Source: Blattamonas nauphoetae (lineage: Eukaryota > Preaxostyla > Oxymonadida). From it: a stretch of DNA of 64,000 bases. The stretch covers positions 91,114-155,113 of the forward strand of contig JARBJD010000174.1 in the NCBI GenBank assembly GCA_033064195.1. Reading direction: 5' to 3'. The notes beneath the pieces are model-generated. The model did not search any database. It had not been told where the DNA came from and worked only from the letters and a program-made list of their open reading frames with translations. The translations under genes and the position numbers were made by a program. Shown one piece after another: positions 54,036 to 64,000 of this stretch (position 1 is its first letter; each line of letters opens with the position of its first letter).

Positions 54036-56990
54036 ATTTGGAAGAACTCGACGTTGGATTGCTGGTGGATGCCAGCCTGCTTGAACTCATTGAGCAGCGG
54101 AGGAAGACGGAGGTGAAGAGGCGGAGAGTGTCTGTGCGGATGTGGAGGAGGTGGTCGATCTGCACCGTGCCCTTCCCGCCGAGCAGCAGGTGCATGGGGT
54201 GTCGAAGCTGGGGACGATGGGTGAGTGTGGGGAGAAGAGGGCTGTGTCGGGGCGTCGGATCATACGTAAAATGCGGGGACTGAGCTGAACTGGAGTCGAG
54301 AGGGGTGGTGTGAGCAGGTGAGGATGGATCGGGAGGGCGACGTGTTCTGCCGAGCAGCCATTTGCATCTCGTTGCGGTTATCTCTGCTCAAGTTCAGAGC
54401 ACGCTTGTCGAGTGCCTTCTCAACGAGTGCGGCGACTTCTCGAACAGATTGGTGATTATGTGGACGTGGATGATTGTCTGGACTGGCGTGTTCTTCTCCT
54501 GCACGACTACAGCGAGGACGTTGACCACATCATCAAGCACACGCGACGAGGTGGACCTATGATGCGGGTGTGGAGTGGGGAGAGCGAGGCTGTAGATGAT
54601 GCGAAGGGCAGCGTCGCTGTCTTCGACGGCCGAGCGGGAGGTTGTGGTGAGATGTAACTGCGGGGTGATGGTGACGTGGTGACGAAGCTTCGTCCTCTAG
54701 TCCACATAGCAGTCCCACCACCCTTCGAGCTCGACGTCGAACAGAAGCATCTCTTCTGCTGTACGGATGTGGACGGAATCGGAGCTCGACGTCGAACAGC
54801 AGCATCTCTTCTGCTGTACGGATGTGGACGGAATCGGAGCGAGACGTCGAACAACAGCGGCGGAGGAAGGCTGAACGAGCAGCAGCTCGCATTTTGAGAG
54901 CTGGCACGCGGACACTGGTTGATGGTGAAGAGTTGGGTGAAGTCGACCTGATCACCGAGCGGAGCAGGATGCTCATCCCGGTCATCACGCGCCAGCTGAT
55001 CACCACGTCGAGGCAGGTCACTTTGTGCTTGGCTTCGAACACCGCTCGCTCTTCTTGAAGATGAGTGTCCTGTGCTTGCTGACGAAGAACGGGAGCGACG
55101 AGTAGAGGTTGAGTAGCATCAGTCGTGCCTGGTTCATCTCCCAAAAGTTCGGAGACTGCGAAAACGCGGCGAGGGCAGTGAGGACGAGGGGATGTTGGTG
55201 GAGGACAGCGTTGCTGTGGGAGAACTGAAGAAGATGAGAAAAGAGAAGACAGACCAATCGGAACGTGTCTGTGAGGGAAGAGAGCCGCGAATACACTCCA
55301 ACTACTCTCGTCTTGTTGATCGCCTGCGATTTGATGGGCAGAGGGGCTGACTGGCTCGTCTAGTCTGATTTGACGAAGATATAGTTGATGAAGAGTGACT
55401 GGGCACTCGCCGACAGCGCCGACACAAACATGAACAGCACCACAACCTCCGCCTTGGCCCATCGGAATAGCTCCAACGCCTGCTCCACCTCGTCCACAGA
55501 CAGGGGCAGCGTGGAGGCGGGTGTGCTGGGGCTCGGCTGCTTCTTCTCCTCGTCCCTTCCTGCAGCTGCATGAAGCTGTAGTCGACAAGAAGGACGAGCA
55601 GGTTCCGTCTGGCACACATCCCTTCGGCTGCCTGGACGAGCGAGACGATCCAAACAGGCGATCTCAGCAGATCCATCCGGCCTTGGTCGATGGCGTGGAC
55701 GTCCGAGAAGAGGGAGTTGACCAGCCACATGATCAGGTTGCTCTGGACCTCTGCCCCCACCGCTGCCGAATGGTCAGCCAGGAAGAGGAGGACAGCGGGA
55801 TGGTACTGCCTGATCAGCGTGCGGACAGCGACGCCGCCGAGACAGACGAAGAAACAAAGAGAATGGTACACGTGGAGAAGGAGGAAGGGCGACGAGGCAC
55901 GCAGGTGGATATTATATTCACACTACACTCGATGTCACCGAGCGAACAGGGCAGTGAAGAAGGAAGCGTGGGGAGTGGCGTAGACGAGGAGAGGACGAGA
56001 GAGGAGAGCATGGGGAGGATGCGGAAGAAGGCAGTTCCACTCTTCCAGTTCCTCCTTCCAACCCCCGTGACCTTCATCGCGTACTCCTTCGACGTGGTGT
56101 CGGGAATGAAGTTGGGCAGGATGGGCAGCTTGTTCAGAATGGTGATGTTGAGGCTATCCTGCGCTACGAGGAAGTGCGACGTGTTTGGCGAGGCCTAATT
56201 TGTGGAGTGGAGATGGAGAGCGAGATAGGGCTTTCATGCGATCAGCTTCTTCTTCCGAGACAGCAGCGACGAGTTGTACTCTCCCATCTGGGCCCAGAAC
56301 GTGTTCATTTCGGAGAAGAACGAAGTCTCTTGACCTTCGTCGGCCGACCGCACGCCTTCCTGCCCTATCTCCTTCAGAAGAGCGAAAAGAGAAGGAGAGA
56401 GCCTCTGCCAGAGCATCCCCGAACTGGATGGTGCAGAGGGAGTCGATCGGATTGCGTGTGGACGGGCTGGACATTGGCATGTCGTCCATGTCGTCCGAAT
56501 ACACACTCCCATCGTCCGACTCGTCACCCACCGACGTCCACTGCGGATGTAGCTCCGAAGCGAGCTGGACGACGAGCTGGCGCGTGAACTGGACGAGGCT
56601 GGGGGCGAAGGGGTAGGTGTGGTCGCCGAGGGCGGTGATGGGAAGAGTTCGGTGGGAAGATCATTCGGAGCTGCTCGATCTTGTTGAAAACGTTGTCCGA
56701 CGAGAACGTGCAAAGTTTGGTCAGATTGGGATGGTTTTGCTCAGCCTGAACCTGTGGACTCGATCGAACTCGCTCAGATGTGCCTTCCGCGTGACAGAAG
56801 TGAGGTTGATGTTAGTCAGGTGGATCTCTGTCGTGTGCCCAATCGGAGCTACGGGTGACGAAACGCTGAGATTAACTGGCGCCGTGCTTTCGAACATCTG
56901 GTCCTCTCCGGGCAGCACCAGCTTAGCCTGTCACTCCGGCTATCCTGAAAATGCGAGACGTCGAGTCATCAAGCAATCAGAAACGTGAAG
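54036..56990 (-). pseudogene. Decayed large host protein, unrecognised
   Basis: Minus-strand text flows through changing frames. In coding order: VLPGEDQMFESTAPVNLSV (56,920), GHTTEIHLTNINLTSV, VYSDDMDDMPMSSPSTRNP (56,500), MNTFWAQMGEYNSSL (56,280), LPNFIPDTTSKEYAMKVTG (56,080), SGTAFFRILPMLSSLVLSS, TLIRQYHPAVLLFLADHSA (55,810), LIMWLVNSLFSDVHAID (55,730), LSVDEVEQALELFRWAKAE (55,490), and near 54,400 ALNLSRDNRNEMQMAARQN. The order and amphipathic text suggest a large helical scaffold, but I cannot name it. Several frame changes in 2.9 kb mark it as a pseudogene unless many unseen introns exist. GC content is higher than in the left half of the window. Confidence 0.45.
54727..54860. repeat. 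Tandem 55-bp repeat, ~2.4 copies
   Basis: Units start at 54,727, 54,782 and (partial) 54,837 with GAGCTCGACGTCGAACAG-type text; the first two are almost identical (one AGAAGC/AGCAGC difference). Confidence 0.75.
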
Positions 56991-57157
56991 ATCGTGTGTG
57001 TTGTTGCATTTGAATGTGTAGCCTGTTCAGGTTGTGGTTCGTCTTTCCTGCAACACACAATCAGAAATATTCAGATGTCAAGATGTCAGATCGTTGAATT
57101 GGCTGGTAAGCAAGGCGCTACCACTGTTCGAACACACTCGGACGAAGTTGCAGTGTT

Positions 57158-58330
57158 TTAAATGAATCTTGGACAGGATCCTGTCAAAAAGATCGCTCCT
57201 CCTTTCACCGTTGTTGAGATGTCCAGGAAGTTGCAGTAAGTTAGAATAACGGTGTCACTGTTCGTTGCGTTGGATGTGGTATACTCAACACTGACATGAT
57301 CGCTCTGACCTGGATTGATGTTCTCCTTGATGATGTTGGCGTTGGAGAGAGGTGTTTGAGGACCGCGGGTGTGGTAGTACAGGAATGAGTTGTTCAAACT
57401 GATAATCGAGCCCCCAAAGTTCAAATCGCGGTTCACCGTTCCAAAAGGAGTTGGAGCTCTTTCCATCCAGTATCCAAACAATTCCTGGGATAAGTACCAG
57501 CCAGGTTTCTTCCGTGGATAGAACGGTGGACTTCCATTTCAAACTTAAATTGCAGACAATGAACAGGAAACTCCCTGCATGCCCTCAGTTTCTTCGTCAC
57601 CATGTTCAAATGTGACAATAATACCATCAGCCGTCACCATTTTGGATAAATCCAGTTGTGACGAAACCAGATTCGATTCGATAGGATTCGTCCCTTTCGA
57701 GAGTGTGGTTGAATGTAACGAGGGCAATATCCTCCATGGCCTCGTGATTTAGTTGTTGTGTTGAATCATCCGTGTCGTATGGATCTGATTTCTTTCTGTC
57801 TTCGGAACAAAATTGTGAATCATGTATCGCCAGCTTGAAACAACAGTTCTGCAATGACACTGACGAATCTTCAATCAACAGTGCTCAGAGTTCTTCCTCG
57901 TTTCGTCTTTTGATTGGAATCTGAATGTGCATCGTTGCCAAAACGAGCAGAGTTCAATTTAGAGAAACTGAAGATTTCTCAATCAAAACTTGATGTTTCT
58001 TCATCACACTTGTTCCCTCTTCCGTAGATGCAAACTGGCCATCTGAAATCACACTTTCCATTCCTTCTGGTTTCCTGATATTTGATTCTTTGAGGGAGAT
58101 CTAAACTCAATTCGAGAAAACTGCTGTGTTTGGGAGAATAATGGGTTGTTCCGGTGAGTGTCGAGAAGTAGTTCGAGTATCTTCCTCAGATCTTGTTCGT
58201 GGATACGATGGGGATTGTTCGGAAGGGTTGTATTTCGATCTTTACCGTTTGGTTCTTCATCCTGGAGTTTTCTTTCATTTATGACAATTTCCTCAATATA
58301 TGTGCACGGTGGTGATAAGTGAAGTATCAT
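57158..58330 (-). pseudogene. Fragment of beta-helix surface-protein family
   Basis: Minus-strand pieces: an upstream stretch (58,330-58,050), then SSVSLQNCCFKLAIHDSQF (57,860), LVTFNHTLERDESYRIESG (57,720), GTVNRDLNFGGSIISLNNS (57,430), SVEYTTSNATNSDTVILTY (57,270) and FLDISTTVKGGAIFLTGSC (57,210). The Asn/Ser-rich beta text with GGAIF and CCF turns is typical of right-handed beta-helix extracellular proteins. Frames shift between pieces and the C-terminal membrane part is absent, so it is a remnant. Confidence 0.5.
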
Positions 58331-59335
58331 ACGAGGGGAAAACAGAGAATAGGGAACAGTATCGCGGAATGAATGTGGATGAGGATCAGAGCTGGTAATT
58401 TAGAGACTATCAAGAACCAATAGAGGAAATGAGGAGAAAACAAACACTTTCAACATCGAGTTGGTCTGAATAATGCGTTTCGGCTAATTTCCGCAAGATA
58501 ATCTCGATCTATCCTGCACTTTTTTATTTCACATGACAGTGATGAAATAGACACCAAACGAGAGTTTGGATCTTCTCACATGATTCCTGATTAAAACCAA
58601 TTCCATTTCTTCCTTTTTCTCTTCATTCTCAAATAGACACCAAATCTCGTGCAAATTATGGAGACCTTTTGGAGAGGCCTGCTGACGTCCAACTGGAAAG
58701 ACTTGGCCTAGTTTCACATTCCGCCAGAATGCGGGCAAAAAGCGAAGGCCCACAATCGGGACATTGGGGTCAACTGTCGTCCACCCACATAAAATTCTTC
58801 ACCGAGGACTGAACTGGTGACAAAGTTGCAGAAAAGGCCCAATCTGGCAATCATATGAGTGCGAAAGAAATTAGACGTTTTTTCATCTATCACAAATATT
58901 TTCAGGCTATGACAATTTTGGATCCCACTGTTTCATTCCCAGAAATGGGTTGATATTTTTGACATCAGAGATCGTAACGGAAAAGTTCGAGTGACATTTC
59001 GATTTTCGAATATCCTTTAATCCTTCACAAATTCACATTGTTTACATTTCTAAATGAAGATTCCGGACGTTCTGATCTGCAAATTTGTTCAGTCTCGGGA
59101 TGTGGTCTGATCCAACCATAATCGTATCTTTTATGACATTTTCTTACGGGGCCGTTTTTCGATTTCAAAAGTTGTCGAATACATCGTTGTCAAGAATGAA
59201 TGAGTTCTCAATAGTCTTTTTATGATTATGCTCTCTATTTCGTCATCTCAAATCGATACGTTTTATTGGCCCGAAAGACAACTTAGTCATGAGTTATGTG
59301 CACAGTTTTAGAAAAATGTTCATGGAACCAATACA
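58331..59335. other. Interval with weak coding scraps
   Basis: The only open stretch of note is on the minus strand at 58,529-58,753 (MGLRFLPAFWRNVKLGQVF...), unrecognised. The rest of the ~1 kb shows no gene or repeat. Confidence 0.35.
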
Positions 59336-59735
59336 GTGAAATGGATTCACGAGAAAGATGCACACTTCCAGTTTGGAGCTTCTGAAGTTGGAAATGTGTG
59401 GGTGTGGAGAATTGACTTGACGACGATCTCCCACTCGTCCTGCCGTAGCTGCTCAGCGTCTAATCTCGTCTGCGTGTGTTGTGGTTTGATATCGACGAGA
59501 TCTGCCTCAAGAGTCCCACTTTCGTCCTTTGCTTTGGATACAGCTTCGCACAAGTCAAAATGAACTCTACCCGACACAGCCATTCCAATTCATCAGCCAT
59601 CCCCATTCCCTTCACCTCGGGCAGCTCAAGAAGAGAGTGGCGTGTGAAAGAGATAAGGCGAGCGAGAGAGTGGCGGTTTACGGTCTGAACTGTCGTGACT
59701 GAATGACAGTCAAAACGAGCCAACGACCACTCCAC
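59336..59735 (-). pseudogene. Unrecognised minus-strand coding fragment
   Basis: Two overlapping frames: LPEVKGMGMADELEWLCRV then EFILTCAKLYPKQRTK (59,625-59,500), and ESGTLEADLVDIKPQHTQT then RLDAEQLRQDEWEIVVKSI (59,520-59,390). A frame change near 59,510 separates them. No family is recognised. Confidence 0.3.
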
Positions 59736-59845
59736 ACAATCAATGATAATGTCTTGTTCTGCCTCCGTTCTCTATTTAGCGTGAGTTGGGATCTTCATGT
59801 TCTTCTTTGGTTTAGATGAAGGTATCTGTTTGTTCTGATGTGAGT

Positions 59846-60837
59846 TCAGGACAGGTAGGATCGCTGGAAGCAGATTGGACAGGTTATTGAGGGATGATAT
59901 GGCTGGGTGTCTGAGTCGATGGTCGTTTCTTTAGTGTCTTCATTTCTCGTCAATTGATCATTTTCCTCCTTCAATTCTGTTTTCGCTTCCTTCACTAGTG
60001 TTTTCTCTTTCTCTTCTTGTGCTTTGTTTGTTTCTGCGATTGTGTCTCCATATGAATCCCAATCTCTCGGGATCTTTTCATTTTGTGATTCCTCTTGAAT
60101 GTCCGATAGTGGTTCTGAGATAGTTCCTGCTTCAAGATGTGGTTGATGTGCTTCTGGTGGTTCTAGTGTTTCGGATCTGTCCTGTACTTCTACAGTTTTT
60201 CTCTTCTCAACTTCCTCTTCCTTGTCCTCTTTATCCTTCTTCTTTCCAGTTGGTTTGGTTCATTCCGATTTCCTTGACTGTTTTGTGTTCTTGTTCTATC
60301 CAGTGAACCATCCCAATACTCTGCATTGCCCGATTTTCGTGCATTCATCCTTCTGAGTCTTCCTTCCGACTTTTTGGTGGTGGTGGAAGGGCCTCTCCTC
60401 TTTCTCCATGTTTGATAGCAGTTGAGTGGGTTGTGAATATGTGCAGGGTGCTTAGGCAGCTTGGGAGGTTGGTCGGTGGTTGACGGTGGATACTTGGTAA
60501 ATAGTGAGATCTGGTTCCCCATTCCACCAAGGATCTCGTTTGAGATTGTCAACTGGGAGAGTGGATTAGCTTTGTTGTTGAATGGGAGCGGAAAGACCGA
60601 TTCAGTGCGGACGATGATTTCAGGTAGTGCAGTTTTGTTGCGGTCCTGTCGATGTTGCGAGGGTGTAGGCTGCAGAGAGGGTAGGTTGTTTGTTCTCGTC
60701 AGTGTGGATAGGAGATTGGGCGATGGAGGAGATGGTTGGGAGATGTTAGGTGTTCGACCTGTGCGTTCACGACCCGATCTGGACAGTGAATAGGGTCTGG
60801 TCGGTGGAGGGGTATTAAAATGAATATGCAGGGACAT
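59846..60837 (-). CDS. Charged low-complexity protein, frame change in the middle
   Basis: From the ATG at 60,837 (MSLHIHFNTPPPTRPYSLS) about 190 codons are open and Pro/Ser/Thr-rich. Near 60,240-60,270 the plausible text moves to another frame: KKKDKEDKEEEVEKRKTVE, SETLEPPEAHQPHLEAGT, KAQEEKEKTLVKEAKTELK, ending ITCPICFQRSYLS at a TGA (59,846). No clear GT-AG pair explains the switch, so either a one-base frameshift or an odd intron is present. The function is unknown. Confidence 0.4.
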
Positions 60838-61045
60838 TGAAAGGGTGAAGTGTGTAGAGTGGCACGTGTGAGTAATCCAACTGTTGGGTGGTGTGGAGGT
60901 GGTCAGAGGGTATGAATTTACAAAATGACGAGTTCGAGATCACGGGCGGGTTTGGGACATTGGGGTGAGCAATTTGAAGGATGATGCACGGCCATAGTGG
61001 GTATCTGGCGTGCGATCACAGTGATTGACATTTTTCTCGGTCGGA

Positions 61046-61231
61046 TCTTGCTCCGGGCCTCCATCAGCTGGAAAAAGACTTGTTAAGGTGCAGAAGTGCA
61101 AAAGGTGTAACAGGTATAAAAAGCGCGTCCAAGCCGGGAAAGTCTGTCATTCGAATTGTGGCGAAGCGTGCGAAATGGGTAAAACCAAGATTCAATTTAG
61201 AGATTGTTGTGAGATTCACGAGTGGATGTGA
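61046..61231 (+). CDS. Small cysteine-rich open frame
   Basis: About 60 codons with VQKCKRCNRYKKRVQAGKV followed by CHSNCGEACEMGK and DCCEIHEWM. Eight cysteines in 50 residues could bind zinc or form disulphides. No upstream or downstream exon is evident and no family is recognised, so this could be chance. Confidence 0.25.
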   Translation, partial: SCSGPPSAGKRLVKVQKCKRCNRYKKRVQAGKVCHSNCGEACEMGKTKIQFRDCCEIHEWM

Positions 61232-61436
61232 GAATGTGGAGAGAGAGTAAGGATTTGAGATCTCGAGGATGGGAATGAAGAAATGATTTGGAGAAAGTGA
61301 AACGAGAAATAAGACGAAATGAAGAAGTTTCAAGGCAGAAATGAAAAGAAAAGATCAAGTCTCGAAGAGACGGACATCAGAAGCTAATAGGATCTCCGAG
61401 CTGAGAATGAGATGTCAGGATACGTTTGGGTTGCGG

Positions 61437-61785
61437 TAGGTAAGGCAGGTGCAGAGAGGCGTGGAGCGAGGAAAGCGAGTGCAGAGAGGCGTGCAGCGAG
61501 GGAAGGAGTGCAGAGTGGCGTGAAGCGAGGGACGCGAGTGCAGAGAGGCATGGAGCGAGGAAAGCGAGTGCAGAGTGGCGTGCAGCAAGGGAAGCGAGTG
61601 CAGAGGCATGGAGCGAGGGAAGGAGTGCAGAGAGGCGTGGAGCGAGGGAAGCGAGTGCAGAGGCGTGGAGCGAGGAAGCGAGTGCAGAGAGGCGTGGAGA
61701 GGGAAGCGAGTGCAGAGTGGCGTGCAGCAAGGGAAGCGAGTGCAGAGTGGCGTGCAGCGAGGGAAGCGAGTGGAGAATGGACTGA
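61437..61785. repeat. Minisatellite, ~30-bp unit
   Basis: About eleven imperfect units of GCGTGGAGCGAGGGAAGCG + AGTGCAGAG, with alternating TGCAGC/TGGAGC variants and two shorter units. All frames stay open because unit lengths are near multiples of three and stops are rare; the predicted peptides are repeat artefacts. Confidence 0.85.
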
Positions 61786-61799
61786 CATAACTAATGTTG

Positions 61800-62650
61800 C
61801 TGCAGTTGGACTGGAGTGAGTCCGAGTTCACTCCACCGTGCACAAACATATCAGATTCGTCGTCGGGGAGAGTGTCGTTGCGCGAGATGGTGCGTGCGTG
61901 GGATATAGGCATGCTGGCAGAGTGGGTGTCGATGATGGAAGCGTTGGTGATAAGGGAACCCTTCGTCAGAGTAAGCTGGGTGAGTTGACTGGCGAAGTCT
62001 GTATCACTGGTTTGATGGAGCTGTGGCTGTCCGCAGTTGAACATTTAACTGAGGACGATCGACTGGAGCGCAGAGAGCGACTCTGTCGGCGTAGTCGACC
62101 AAGACATGCTTGTGAGGTGGTCGACGTTTGATCGAACCCGGAATGCGTCGTGAACGACTTGATGTCGTAGGATAAATGTGAAGGGTTTACTGGACCATTC
62201 TTTGAAGGAATACCACGAGAAGTACGCGCGTGCAGTTCTTGGTGTTTTCGAGATTGTAATCCAGCACGATGCGGTCGTCGACGTTTGATCGAACCCGGAA
62301 TGCGTCGTGAACGACTTGATGTCGGAGGCTAAATGTGAAGTTCTGTCCTTGACCTCACACGCTGATGGTTTATGAGTGACTGTAGAGTGCCACAGGAGAT
62401 GTCAGCTTTAAGAGCAGACGCGTCGATGGAGGATTTCGTCAAGGTAAACTTGACGATTGTGATTCGCGCAGAGTGGACGTAGTTGGTTTGTACACTGCAC
62501 CGTTGATGGTAATGGTCAATTTTGTGAGAGTGCTGTCGATGTTACTGGGCTCCACGGACGATTCAGGAAGGATGAGGAGCGTGCAGAACTCGCATTGATC
62601 AATCACTTAATCCATAAACTAAGTGGCAACAATTCGAGATTCACTATGTT
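61800..62650 (-). pseudogene. Beta-helix family fragment, disrupted
   Basis: Minus-strand text SDTDFASQLTQLTLTKGSL, ITNASIIDTHSASMPISHA then DDESDMFVHGGVNSDSLQS (62,010-61,830) has the turn-rich Ser/Thr/Asn style of the beta-helix family. Upstream the 62,115-62,340 interval is partly duplicated. Membrane or kinase parts are not seen. Confidence 0.4.
62115..62340. repeat. Pair of ~65-bp direct repeats, ~157 bp apart
   Basis: GTTTGATCGAACCCGGAATG and GTCGTGAACGACTTGATGTC occur at about 62,125-62,170 and again at 62,283-62,330 with only a few differences. This may be a local duplication in the beta-helix remnant, whose parent proteins are internally repetitive. Confidence 0.65.
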
Positions 62651-62653
62651 CGA

Positions 62654-63259
62654 TTAGTCTAGACTATTGTGTGAGGCACTGATTTTCACCACTTTCAGGA
62701 GATAATGATACCAGATGAAGACTGCAGACGAGTTTTGAGATCCTTTGGAGACTATGGCATTGCGAAATTTCAAGTTGTTGCTATTGCTGTATTTTTCTGA
62801 CAGAATATCCTTCAGGAGCTGTACTTTGCTCCATATCTTCGGGGCAAACTGTTGTTGAATGGCTTGTTTTTGTTGCTCTGTGGAGACAAATTGACCAATT
62901 TTGAGTTGGATCGGGCTTGCTTGTTTTATTTGCATCTATTGTTGATGGTTCTGTTGGTGGTACATGTGATAGCGCTGTTGAAAAGTGTTCAGAACCAGAA
63001 GGTGTTGTTTCTTGCCCACTAGTTGTGATTGCTGCATCTGAGCTTGAAATGAAGGCTTGTTGTTGAGTTTGGTGAGGCGGTCGGAAGTGTGTGCGACACG
63101 GACAGTCGGAGGAGATGAATGAGGAGTGAGTGAACACCTCAAAAGTTGGGATTGGTGGAATTGGTCGAGCTGATGACAAGGAGGAGGGAACACGCTTTGT
63201 GATAGTTGACAATGGACGAAAAGATATTGGAATTGCGGGAAAACATGCATAAGTACCAT
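62654..63259 (-). CDS. Unrecognised Ser/Thr/Gln-rich frames
   Basis: Two overlapping minus-strand frames (63,212-62,781 and 62,935-62,654) encode SSARPIPPIPTFEVFTHSS-type text and QFVSTEQQKQAIQQQFAPK then LLKDILSEKYSNSNN. They may be parts of one gene with an unseen intron or frame change near 62,900. No domain is recognised. Confidence 0.25.
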
Positions 63260-63324
63260 CTAATCATCAAGAGCATGATATTCCAGAGCTGAGAGGAGTG
63301 GTTTTTGACTGTCGATCCACTGGC

Positions 63325-63840
63325 GGAAGTGAGGAAGGAGGTGAATTTGCGATGGGTGGAGGGAGGAAGGAGGTGAACGCAGGATGGGTGGAGGGAGGAA
63401 GGGTGAATTTGCGATGGGTGGAGGGAGGAAGGAGGTGAATTTGCGATGGGTGGAGGGAGGAAGGAGGTGAATTTGCGATGGGTGGAGGGAGGAAGTAGGT
63501 GAATTTGCGATGGGTGGAGGGAGGAAGTAGGTGAATTTGCGATGGGTGGAGGGAGGAAGTAGGTGAATTTGCGATGGGTGGAGGGAGGAAGGAGGTGAAT
63601 TTGATGGGTGGAGGGAGGAAGGAGGTGAATTTGCGATGGGTGGAGGGAGGAAGTAGGTGAATTTGCGATGGGTGGAGGGAGGAAGGAGGTGAATTTGCGA
63701 TGGGTGGAGGGAGGAAGGAGGTGAATTTGCGATGGGTGGAGGGAGGAAGGAGGTGAATTTGCGATGGGTGGAGGGAGGAAGTAGGTGAATTTGCGATGGG
63801 TGGAGGGATGGAGGAGATGAATTTGAGATGGATGGAAGGG
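63325..63840. repeat. Minisatellite, 32-33-bp unit, ~16 copies
   Basis: Unit GGTGAATTTGCGATGGGTGG + AGGGAGGAAGGA, with AGGAAGTAG and AGGAAGGAG variants and one shortened unit near 63,600. On the minus strand it stays open and would encode a HRKFTSFLPPS-type repeat, most likely an artefact. Confidence 0.9.
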
Positions 63841-64000
63841 AAAGGGGGCATAACCTGTCTGAATAGAGTGGCAGCGGGATAAAATTAGGTTATTTGGTGA
63901 GGATGTCGGAGCATGAAGAGGTCGTTGGGAGATGGGTAGGGGGTGGGAAGAGGATAGTTGGTGATGGGTTGGAGGAGTAAAGAGGTGTGGACATCGGTTG
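63841..64000. other. Right edge, nothing recognised
   Basis: 160 bp of G-rich sequence without a gene; the minisatellite style fades out. Confidence 0.4.

Noticed and set aside
61412-61819. Repeat-encoded proteins on both strands
   Set aside because: Several frames on both strands are open simultaneously across the minisatellite, which is expected from its composition.
63325-63840. CRISPR array or repeat-protein gene
   Set aside because: Units are contiguous with no unique spacers, and the open reading frame is a by-product of a stop-free repeat unit.
1-64000. Alternative genetic code (reassigned TAA/TAG), known in some oxymonads
   Set aside because: Recognised genes end in TAA (transportin), TAG (EF-hand protein) and TGA (F-box-like), and none needs an internal TAA or TAG read as an amino acid.

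Overview
The window reads as nuclear DNA of a microbial eukaryote. Coding runs are split by very short GT-AG introns (30-76 nt where I could resolve them), intergenic gaps in the first 27 kb are mostly 100-160 bp, and TAA, TAG and TGA all act as stops. Lineage-specific families recognised in decayed form further right (a helical-repeat family with KACRLLDKLAPGPKK-like text, and serine/threonine-rich beta-helix surface proteins) resemble those I associate with the oxymonad Blattamonas nauphoetae. That assignment is recollection, not a search result.

Region 1 (1-27,362) is gene-dense and well preserved. It holds a Sec7-type Arf-GEF (partial at the left edge), an F-box-like/zinc protein starting 12 bp away on the other strand, a GSKIP-domain protein, transportin (karyopherin beta-2), a CaMKK-type kinase, an unrecognised small protein, a 2.3-kaa HPS5-like WD40 protein, phosphoglucomutase/phosphopentomutase, a WDR89-like WD40 protein and a protein with eight pairs of degenerate EF-hands. 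The themes are membrane traffic, nuclear import, signalling and sugar-phosphate metabolism. There is no operon logic; neighbours share compact, often divergent, spacers.

Region 2 (27,363-53,600) is a transposon graveyard. It has four ~594-bp TA-flanked MITEs in two subfamilies, a complete-looking pogo-like element with an intron-bearing transposase (46,421-48,461), and remnants of MULE, hAT-like, Tc1-like and Merlin/IS1595-like transposases. At its heart lies a nested structure. A pogo-like transposon (31,325-42,506) is split inside its transposase gene by a ~9.5-kb element (31,757-41,265) with ~400-bp terminal inverted repeats. Each repeat carries a tRNA-like Pol III promoter (A box, B box, T6). 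The interior of that element holds decayed host-family gene fragments, one open unknown reading frame and a third-level ~1.45-kb mariner-like insertion.

Region 3 (53,600-64,000) holds decayed host genes on the minus strand (a large unrecognised protein at 54.0-57.0 kb, beta-helix fragments at 57.1-58.3 and 61.8-62.65 kb, a charged low-complexity protein at 59.8-60.8 kb) and two minisatellites (61.4 and 63.3 kb).

The most unusual signals are the Pol III-bearing 9.5-kb element and a shared TIR design, a doubled box spaced 18-19 bp, that links the intact pogo-like element to several MITE families around it.
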